A model generated the notes under the pieces. The model had not been told where the DNA came from. It saw nothing but the letters and a program-made list of their open reading frames with translations, and did no database searches. A stretch of DNA of 64,000 nucleotides from DATBAX01 sp963762965 (GTDB taxonomy: Bacteria > Acidobacteriota > Terriglobia > Terriglobales > Acidobacteriaceae): contig CAVXME010000001.1 of the NCBI GenBank assembly GCA_963762965.1, positions 434,001 through 498,000 of the forward strand, given 5' to 3'. Positions 36,097 through 43,525 of this stretch are shown here, piece after piece; position 1 is the first letter of the stretch, and each line of letters begins with the position of its first letter. The position numbers and the translations under genes were made by a program.

Positions 36097-36975
36097 CTAT
36101 CTTACGGATTTTTCCGCGTAGGCCGATTCGACGGTGGGCTTTACGTTCTGCGTGGTTAGTTCATATCCCAGTTCCTGCATGAGATGTCCCCAATGGGCCT
36201 CGATGTAGGCCACTGTTTTTTCTGGCAACACCGATCGCCAGTTGCCCATGGTCGCATTGCGGACAAAAGGCTTGTCCTGCCGGGTGCGGGTGGTTGCCAC
36301 CCACTTTGCACCCTGCGTGCTTTCGAGTTTGCGCATGTGCTCGGCGGAGCTTAGCTCCACCGCTCGATTCAATCTTTCGGTGGTTGCCGCGATCCCGAGG
36401 AAGTGCGCCACCCGGGTCAATTCCCGCTGCGGGTCATGCTTTAAGTCTTCATAGCGGAGCAGCAGAAAATCCTTGCTGCCCTGGCGCGTGCTCATCCAAC
36501 TCTGCACATGGTCAGCCCAGGAGCCAATCCTCAGCCAGAATTGGGGCTCCATCCAGCGCGGCACAAAATCTTCAATGGGATAACCTTCACGCACCGACCG
36601 AAGTTTCATTTCCCAGTGATAGTTCGATACGGCCACATCGCGCGGATCGCGAACAATGTAGATCACTTTTTTATATCGTGGATCGAAACATTCGTGGCTT
36701 TTCAATAGTCGCGGCCGGGGAAGTCGGCGCAACGACCAGTCCGCGGTTTTATACATGTCCGGCACCAGGCGTTCGACATTCAAAAAGCTCACCGGCTCAT
36801 TCTGGTAAATCAGATTGCCAATCAGAAAGCGGCTCCAGGTATTACCCGATCGGGGATACGAAGTCAGAAATACGTCGTCGGGGAAGATGGTGATTTCGCG
36901 TTCCAGCAAGGTCCGGCGAAACAGCACATCGCTCACCCGGCTGAGATGTCGAAATGCCCTTCTCATAATCATCAT
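36097..36975 (-). CDS. PAPS-dependent sulfotransferase (Sulfotransfer_1), copy B
   Basis: A 292-residue paralog of the gene at 27496. The two share IFPDDV, the phosphosulfate loop (here SYPRSGNTWSRFLIGN), LPRPRLLKSHE, the 3'-phosphate motif IVRDPRDVAVSNYHW and the RQDKPFVRNA tail. All expected catalytic parts are intact, so it should be active. The pair is conserved in core motifs but differs in acceptor-side residues, consistent with two sulfation sites or two sugars. It follows the FemAB-like gene on the same strand with 24 bases between them. Confidence 0.92.
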   Translation of the reverse strand: MMIMRRAFRHLSRVSDVLFRRTLLEREITIFPDDVFLTSYPRSGNTWSRFLIGNLIYQNEPVSFLNVERLVPDMYKTADWSLRRLPRPRLLKSHECFDPRYKKVIYIVRDPRDVAVSNYHWEMKLRSVREGYPIEDFVPRWMEPQFWLRIGSWADHVQSWMSTRQGSKDFLLLRYEDLKHDPQRELTRVAHFLGIAATTERLNRAVELSSAEHMRKLESTQGAKWVATTRTRQDKPFVRNATMGNWRSVLPEKTVAYIEAHWGHLMQELGYELTTQNVKPTVESAYAEKSVR

Positions 36976-36999
36976 AAGGTTTCCCGTTGACCGCAGGGC

Positions 37000-38020
37000 C
37001 TAGCCACGAGTAGACGCACTTCGAGTGGCCTGCAACCAGCCCATGAATTTCTGTTTCCGCTCGAACATTTTCTTGGCTTCATCGCGCAGTTTCGAAACAA
37101 ACTGATAACGCGATTTCGTGAACCAGGGAACGCTATGGGGCACGCATCCATATTTTTCTTTATAGGTGCCTTCTCCGCCCCAATCGTAAACCTGCACCCC
37201 GCGCTGCTTCCAGTATCGCATTGCGTACCAGTGAATCAATTCATTCGGACGCAGGACCTGGCTTGACCGGAAACTGGCATTGCCCCAGAACTCGGCAATC
37301 TGGTTATAACCGGGGAAAATCCCGCTGGCAATGCACTTGCCTTCCGCATCGCGGGCCCGCAGCAACAAGATTCGTCCCGTAGGCTCCATATTCTTGACCA
37401 GGGCTTTCACTCGATCAAGATCGTAGGTCGGGACCAGGCTTTGTTTCGCGAAAACATCCTTCAGCTGCTCGTAATATTCGTCGGCGAAGGCGAGGTCGTG
37501 GGCTTCTTCAATGACCACGCCACTTTTTTCGGCCTTGCGCACACATCGGCGGCAAGCGCTGTCCATGGCATTGAATAACTCTTCTTCAGGCTTTCGCAAA
37601 TCGGTGCGATAGGAAATGTAAGCACTGGTGGTGAATCCGAGGGACTGCCCGTCTTCGACGGTGAAGTAGGGATCGGAAACTTCCATATGCAGGCAGTTGA
37701 GTTCTTCCCAGGCTAATTCCTCCACCGCCGCGAGTGCGAGCGAACGGGAAGCTCCGGGCACAAGATTGAAGCCCATGTAGGGAGTCGTCCAACCGGGGAA
37801 AGAGCTGCCCAGAACCTTCACGCCCAAGCGCGTGAAAGTCAGTCCGGAAAAATAGCCGACGACATCGTTCCCCTCGCGCAATTCGGCCAGCACCAGTTCG
37901 GCGTCTTGAGTTTCACTCACGAACCGCAGCCACTCCTGGGTTTGAAAGACAGTTCGGTCATGCAAATAGGTCGAGGCGTTCCCAATCGATGGCTTCGGGA
38001 GCCACGATCCTGCACTTCAT
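37000..38020 (-). CDS. FemAB-like acyl/aminoacyltransferase, probable frameshift near the 5' end
   Basis: The open frame runs from TTG 37965 to 37000 (321 residues) and has the family pattern DRTVFQTQEWLRFVSE, DSACRRCVRKAEKSGVVIEE and VLRPNELIHWYAMRYWKQRG. Family members usually have about 15-25 residues before the FQTxEWL motif. Those residues are found in another frame: ATG 38020 reads MKCRIVAPEAIDWERLDLF and then meets a stop. Removing one T from the TTT near 37965-37967 joins the two. So the intact gene probably spans 38020-37000 with a one-base insertion, real or a sequence error. Product likely modifies EPS sugars, as the paralog-like protein at 20185. Confidence 0.72.
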
Positions 38021-38400
38021 TCGAGATGTCACGATTTGGGCTGCGGTTTCCAGACTGACCCTTCTTGACTCGCCTTTTTTAGGTCTAAGCTATTGATATT
38101 AAAGCATCCATGCCAACGTTTCGACGAAAGGCGAGTTTCACTCATCGGATATAGGGCAATTTGTCTTCCAGATACCGGATCTCCACCGCCCCGAGCTTAA
38201 CAACCTATGTCCCCAGCGACTTAACGTTTTAGAAACATGGTGTTAGCCCATTCCTTGCCGGTCAATGTGCAAAGTTTTTCCACTTAATGAGAACTAGCGG
38301 CTGTCTCAAAGAGCGACCCGAGCCCAAAGCCGCTGCTCCAATGTAAATGATTGATAATAATATACTTTAATCGGACCCATGCTGGTCTTCCAGGGTTCAA

Positions 38401-38416
38401 TGGCATCCGTCCTGCT
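38401..38416 (+). promoter_or_regulatory. Candidate sigma-54 -24/-12 promoter for heparinase/amidotransferase genes
   Basis: TGGCATCCGTCCTGCT has a perfect TGGCAT -24 element and GC ten bases after GG, with two mismatches overall. Start would be near 38427, about 55 bases before the ATG at 38482. The rest of the gap 38021-38481 is A+T-rich (notably 38341-38372, with TATACT) and holds no gene that I can support. Confidence 0.45.
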
Positions 38417-38481
38417 CTCTATTAGGGTGCGGCTCGAATGCTGTAAATCGGCTCATTTCGGCCGCTATCGGCACTCAGGAT

Positions 38482-40881
38482 ATGATCGACACCGTGACCC
38501 CAACCTGGCGCAAGACGGTCTCCCGGCTAACCCACATGGGTTGGGACGAGTTGCACACCCGGGTGCAGCAGGAGGTCAGCAAACGCCTGGATTTAGCCCT
38601 GTACCGTACTGGTGCAAGGAACGGATCGACCAGAGGTGTTAGGGCTACAGGACCAGTCGCACCTGCGAAATTCCTTTTCTCTCCCAACGAGATTGCCAGC
38701 CGAACCGATCTTCTCAAAGAGCATCTACCGGTTGAGGCGGAATCAATTGTTCGTGAGGCGGACGAAATCTGCCAACACCGTTTTCGCCTGCTCGGGTACG
38801 ATCCACTCGATTACGGTGCTGAAATTGACTGGCATTTCGATGCCGTCCATGGAAAGCGGGTGCCGCTCAAACCATGGTTCAAGATTCGCTTCCTCGACTT
38901 CGATGAAGTGGGCGACCACAAGGTTATCTGGGAGTTGAACCGGCATCAGCATCTGGTCACACTCGCCAAAGCCTGGTGTCTCACTGGGGAGGGAAAATAC
39001 GTCACTGAGCTAGTGAAGCAGTGGTACTCATGGCAACTCGCAAATCCATACCCCATGGGCATCAATTGGGGAAGCAGTCTGGAGGTTGCATTTCGTAGCC
39101 TTTCCTGGCTGTGGGTGCGCGCGCTGATCGCATCGTGTCCGGCAGTTCCAGAAGCCTTCGAATCCGACTTGCTGAGCGCGCTGGCATTGAACGGCGGATA
39201 TATCGAGAAATACCTGTCCACGTATTTCTCTCCGAATACGCATCTTCTCGGGGAGGCCGTGGCACTTTTCTTCATTGGCACTCTCTGTCCGCAGATGGAG
39301 TCAGCTGCGCGCTGGCGGAATGACGGCTGGCGGATCGTGTTGCAGGAAGCGGACCACCAGGTGCGCTCCGATGGAGTCTACTTCGAGCAATCACTCTACT
39401 ATCACGTCTACGCGCTGGATTTTTTTCTGCATGCGCGATGGCTGGCTTCGCGTAATGACATGGAGATTCCCGGCAGCTTCGATCAGACATTGGGGAAGAT
39501 GCTCGACGTTCTCCGCGTCGTATCCCAGACTGGTTCGCCCGACAGCTTTGGCGATGACGATGGCGGTCGAGTTTTCAACCCGCGACGCAACCGCGCCCAG
39601 CATCTGACAGATCCGTTGGCCGTCGGCGCGATCATGTTTCGAGACGACGAGTTGAAGCCGGTTGCGAATCTGACTGAGGAGTCCTTGTGGCTCTTTGGCC
39701 AGGATGCCGTATCGTCTCTCAGAAAAAACGGGGGCGAGTCAAGACCACTGCTCAAATCGGCTTCTTTCCCAGCCGGCGGCATCTACGTGCTGGCCAGTTC
39801 CTCGCAGAATGAACGGCAGAGGAGCGACCAGCAAATGATCATCGATGCCGGCCCGCAGGGCACGGGACACAGCGGGCACGGTCACGCGGACGCACTCAGC
39901 GTGCGAGTCTCACTCAATGGCCGCCGCTGGCTCGTCGATCCTGGGACGTTCTGCTACATGGGTGAAGAGCGAAACCAGTTTCGCGGCACCGCCGCGCATA
40001 ACACGCTGCGCGTCGATGATGTTGACCAAGCTGTCCCCGAAGGGCCGTTTGCCTGGAGTTCCCTGCCCACGGTCCACGCTGATTGCTGGATCGAGGGAAA
40101 AACCTTCACGCTCTTTGCGGGAAACCAGACGGGCTATTCCCGTTTAACTGATCCGGTTCTTCACCGCCGATTTGTTTTTCATCTGCATGGTGGCTTTTGG
40201 CTGGTGCGGGATGTCGTCGAGGGCCGGGAGAAACATCAACTCGAAACCTTCTGGCATTTCGCGCCCGACCTCGACATTGCTAAATCCGGAAATGCATTTG
40301 TTGCCGAGCCGAAGCAGTTCTCGGAAAACGGTCCGCGACTCGCCTTGTTACCGGTACAAGATTCTGGCTGGAACTCTGAATTGAAATCGGGTTTCATCTC
40401 TCCGGCTTATGGAAGAAAAGAGCCGGCACCGGTCGTGGTTTCGAACACCCGGGTTCAGCTACCCGCTGAGCATGCCAGCATGCTGGTGCCATTGCTGCAT
40501 GCATCCGACGAACCCGGAACATTTGTCGCCGTGGATACGCCATCCAATTCCAGTGACGTCCGCGCTTACCGTTATGATGGAATGGGCAAATCGCATCTGA
40601 TCATTTTTGCGAGGAAAGAACAAATCTGGAGTTTAGGGCCGTGGACGAGTAACGCCCGATTTATCTATTGCAGTCTTGAAGCCGACCGCATCGTTCACTT
40701 TATTTTGTGCAATGGCAGCTTCGCCAAACTAATGACGGAATCTGTTTTCACCCATCCCCAAAAAGTGGACCGCCTGGAATGGGCAAAGTCGGCAGGAACC
40801 AGGCAGACGTTTTGTTCCGATGATGCAGCGATTAAAGCTTTTTCAGCAGTAGTGCTGGAGTCTTGCGATTCTGTATTCTGA
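38482..40881 (+). CDS. Heparinase II/III-family protein
   Basis: A 799-residue protein with the alpha-barrel N-terminal domain (WELNRHQHLVTLAKAWCLTG, WGSSLEVAFRSLSWLWVRAL, YFEQSLYYHVYALDFFLHAR) and the beta-sandwich heparinase II/III domain (GHSGHGHADALSV, RWLVDPGTFCYMG, AAHNTLRVDD). The Tyr/His pair needed for beta-elimination may be in SLYYHVYALD. Enzymes of this family cleave uronate-containing, often sulfated, polysaccharides. There is no signal peptide, yet such proteins are common in EPS loci, so trimming or editing of the growing polymer is likely. A uronic acid in the polymer is an inference. Confidence 0.88.
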   Translation: MIDTVTPTWRKTVSRLTHMGWDELHTRVQQEVSKRLDLALYRTGARNGSTRGVRATGPVAPAKFLFSPNEIASRTDLLKEHLPVEAESIVREADEICQHRFRLLGYDPLDYGAEIDWHFDAVHGKRVPLKPWFKIRFLDFDEVGDHKVIWELNRHQHLVTLAKAWCLTGEGKYVTELVKQWYSWQLANPYPMGINWGSSLEVAFRSLSWLWVRALIASCPAVPEAFESDLLSALALNGGYIEKYLSTYFSPNTHLLGEAVALFFIGTLCPQMESAARWRNDGWRIVLQEADHQVRSDGVYFEQSLYYHVYALDFFLHARWLASRNDMEIPGSFDQTLGKMLDVLRVVSQTGSPDSFGDDDGGRVFNPRRNRAQHLTDPLAVGAIMFRDDELKPVANLTEESLWLFGQDAVSSLRKNGGESRPLLKSASFPAGGIYVLASSSQNERQRSDQQMIIDAGPQGTGHSGHGHADALSVRVSLNGRRWLVDPGTFCYMGEERNQFRGTAAHNTLRVDDVDQAVPEGPFAWSSLPTVHADCWIEGKTFTLFAGNQTGYSRLTDPVLHRRFVFHLHGGFWLVRDVVEGREKHQLETFWHFAPDLDIAKSGNAFVAEPKQFSENGPRLALLPVQDSGWNSELKSGFISPAYGRKEPAPVVVSNTRVQLPAEHASMLVPLLHASDEPGTFVAVDTPSNSSDVRAYRYDGMGKSHLIIFARKEQIWSLGPWTSNARFIYCSLEADRIVHFILCNGSFAKLMTESVFTHPQKVDRLEWAKSAGTRQTFCSDDAAIKAFSAVVLESCDSVF

Positions 40882-40923
40882 TTGAGCAGTCTTAAGAAAC
40901 GGGCGGTAATTTAGGAAAACTGA

Positions 40924-42879
40924 ATGTGTGGAATTGCCGGCGTAGTCGAATCGAATAAAAACGCGCGGGTGGAAGAATCCTCTTTGCGGCGGATGTGCGC
41001 TGCCATGGCGCATCGGGGCCCCGACGACGAAGGCGTGTACACCCAAGGCCGCGTCGGCCTCGCCATGCGCCGCCTGAGCATTATCGACGTCGCCGCCGGA
41101 CATCAGCCCATCAGCAATGAAGACGGGACCATCTGGATTGTCTTTAATGGTGAAATCTACAACCACGCAATTTTGCGCCAGCAGTTAATCGCTCGCGGTC
41201 ATCGCTACAACACGCACTGCGATACGGAAACCATTGTTCATCTCTACGAAGAGTATGGACGCGATTGCGTTCAGCACTTGCGCGGAATGTTTGCATTTGC
41301 AATCTGGGACACCCGAGAGCGGCGTTTGTTCATGGCTCGCGACCGGCTCGGGATCAAGCCGCTTTATTATCGGATCACTCCGGAATCGTTGCTGTTCGGA
41401 TCGGAAATCAAGGTCATCCTGGCCCATCCCGGTGTTCGCGCGGAATTTCACCGGGCAGGTTTGCCGGAATATCTGGCGTTCGGCTATCTCTCCGGCGAGG
41501 AGACGTTCTATGAGGGCATCCGCAAGTTGATGCCCGGCCACACCCTGGAACTGGACGAAAATGGCGCTGTACGAATCGAACCCTATTGGGACCTTCGCCA
41601 GAGCGATGACCAGGCATCTCATCCCGAAAGCTATTACGTACAGACGTATCGCGACATGTTGGAACAGTCGGTCGGCAGCCACTTGATGAGCGACGTGCCG
41701 CTCGGCGTCTTCCTCAGCGGCGGCGTCGATTCCAGCGCGGTTGCCGCGCTGATGACCAAGATCCGCAAAGAACCGGTCGAGACCTTTTCCGTCGGCTACA
41801 AGGAGCACGCGTACAGTGAATTGCCCTACGCCCAAACTGTGGCGAAGCATATCAACTCGCTGCATCACGAAGTGTTGGTCAGCCGAGAGGATTTCTTTGG
41901 TTCGCTCCCCCATCTGATCTGGCATGAAGATGAACCCATCGCCTGGCCTTCCAGCGTAGCTTTGTATTTTGTGGCGCGGCTGGCGCGAGAACGGGTGAAA
42001 GTAGTCTTGACCGGAGAGGGTGCAGACGAAACCATGGCTGGGTATTCCCGCTACGCGTTCACACTCAAGAATGCCAAAGTCGACAGCGTTTATCGCAGCG
42101 TTGTTCCTAGCGCGTTGAGGCGTGGACTCCGCAATACCATCTCGGATTCAAAACTGATCGGGGCCACCGCGCGCAGGAAGCTTTCTCACACCTTCCTCGC
42201 GTTGGACGGCGAAGACTGGGCATCGTTCTACTTCGACAACTTCTTTTCCGCATTCAACAACAAAGACCAGAAGTCATTGCTGACCGACGACTTCGCACAA
42301 GAACTACTAGAAGGCGCAGCTTACCGGCATGTTCTGGGCTATTGGGAAAAATCCACTGGCGACACCCTGCACCGCTTGCTTTACACCGACATCAAAACCT
42401 ATCTGGTGGAACTGCTGATGAAGCAGGACCAGATGAGCATGGCCGCGTCGATCGAGAGCCGCGTGCCGTTCCTCGATCACGTTCTGTTGGAGTTCGCCAC
42501 CAATATTCCGCAACATCACCAGCTGCGCGGCTTGACCGGAAAAAATATCCTTAAGAAAGCAGTCGAAGATCTGCTTCCCCACTCCATCCTCTATCGCCCG
42601 AAGCTGGGTTTCCCGACCCCGTGGAGCGGATGGCTCGCCGGCCCACAGTTAGACACCATCGAGAGCACGCTGCTCGAACCTCGCAGCCTGCAACGCGGAC
42701 TTTTCAAGCGTGCAGCAATTGAGCGTTTGTTTCAAGAACATCGCGCGAACTATCGCGACCACTACGATCGCATCTGGCGGTTGCTGAATTTGGAGTTGTG
42801 GCATCGGGTATGTCTCGAAGACGAGTCGCACGATTTCGAGAAAGAAGTTGAAACCAAGCTGGCTTCGCCCGTCGCATAG
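40924..42879 (+). CDS. Asparagine-synthase-type amidotransferase, copy 1
   Basis: A 651-residue glutamine-hydrolysing amidotransferase. Cys2 of MCGIAGVVES is the nucleophile and the glutaminase domain runs to about 200 (RGPDDEGVYT, VFNGEIYNH). The synthetase domain holds the ATP-binding SGGVDSSAVAALM and GEGADETMAGYSRY. Members of this subgroup are regular parts of exosortase-linked EPS clusters and probably amidate a uronic acid or other sugar carboxylate rather than aspartate. It starts 43 bases after the heparinase gene and is convergent with the DUF218 gene (7 bases between stops). Confidence 0.92.
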   Translation: MCGIAGVVESNKNARVEESSLRRMCAAMAHRGPDDEGVYTQGRVGLAMRRLSIIDVAAGHQPISNEDGTIWIVFNGEIYNHAILRQQLIARGHRYNTHCDTETIVHLYEEYGRDCVQHLRGMFAFAIWDTRERRLFMARDRLGIKPLYYRITPESLLFGSEIKVILAHPGVRAEFHRAGLPEYLAFGYLSGEETFYEGIRKLMPGHTLELDENGAVRIEPYWDLRQSDDQASHPESYYVQTYRDMLEQSVGSHLMSDVPLGVFLSGGVDSSAVAALMTKIRKEPVETFSVGYKEHAYSELPYAQTVAKHINSLHHEVLVSREDFFGSLPHLIWHEDEPIAWPSSVALYFVARLARERVKVVLTGEGADETMAGYSRYAFTLKNAKVDSVYRSVVPSALRRGLRNTISDSKLIGATARRKLSHTFLALDGEDWASFYFDNFFSAFNNKDQKSLLTDDFAQELLEGAAYRHVLGYWEKSTGDTLHRLLYTDIKTYLVELLMKQDQMSMAASIESRVPFLDHVLLEFATNIPQHHQLRGLTGKNILKKAVEDLLPHSILYRPKLGFPTPWSGWLAGPQLDTIESTLLEPRSLQRGLFKRAAIERLFQEHRANYRDHYDRIWRLLNLELWHRVCLEDESHDFEKEVETKLASPVA

Positions 42880-42886
42880 CCAAGGG

Positions 42887-43525
42887 CTATTTGCCGTTTT
42901 CTGTCCATCCAAACAGTTCGGTCCAGACCAGCTTGGTGAACTCGAGCAGCCAGGTCTTGGCGTAGAGCCGTTTGCGCCACCATCCCCGCGATCGGAATTC
43001 AGGATCGTTCACACCATAAACCCACAAACGCAACTTGGGATCCTGTTGCTGGAGGGTCCTTCGCCAGATCATTCCCGCGCGGCGCGTGTGGTAGTCCGAA
43101 GTAACCACCATAATGGACTGCCAGCCATGCTGATGGATACAGGCATCGAGCGCTCGCGCTTCCTCCTCGGTTGAGTTCACATCCGCCCCGGTTTCGCAAA
43201 AATCGACTTTGCCAGCTGCGTCACGGCCGTAGTTTTTCTCGATATAGCCACGCGCCATGGGCGGAATCGACGCGCCCCAATACGATTCATTCGGAACACT
43301 CAAGAGAACGCGATTCGGAATGCCCTGTTGCAGCAAGCTCATGGCTCCAGCCAGTCGTGCTCTTTCTCCGATACTCGATCCTTGCAGGACTACCGCGGCG
43401 TCGGCTTGAGCGGGCAGCGGATCGGTGGAGATCAGCAGATTCCCGCCCCAACGCAACATGCAAACCAGGATGATGACGGCAGCAACCAAAAGCCGTAGCC
43501 ACCATCGCTGTCGATTTGATTTCAC
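42887..43525 (-). CDS. DUF218/YdcF-SanA-like protein
   Basis: A 212-residue protein with one N-terminal membrane segment (LRLLVAAVIILVCMLRWGG) and a Rossmann-like DUF218 domain: DAAVVLQGSSIGERARLAGA, IPNRVLLSVP, DVNSTEEEARAL and MVVTSDYHTRRAGMIWRRTL. Family members act at the envelope on lipid-carrier or peptidoglycan metabolism. It is the last gene of the minus-strand EPS operon; its ATG overlaps the stop of the glycosyltransferase gene before it (ATGA). Similar proteins occur at the ends of other EPS operons. Precise reaction unknown. Confidence 0.85.
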   Translation of the reverse strand: MKSNRQRWWLRLLVAAVIILVCMLRWGGNLLISTDPLPAQADAAVVLQGSSIGERARLAGAMSLLQQGIPNRVLLSVPNESYWGASIPPMARGYIEKNYGRDAAGKVDFCETGADVNSTEEEARALDACIHQHGWQSIMVVTSDYHTRRAGMIWRRTLQQQDPKLRLWVYGVNDPEFRSRGWWRKRLYAKTWLLEFTKLVWTELFGWTENGK

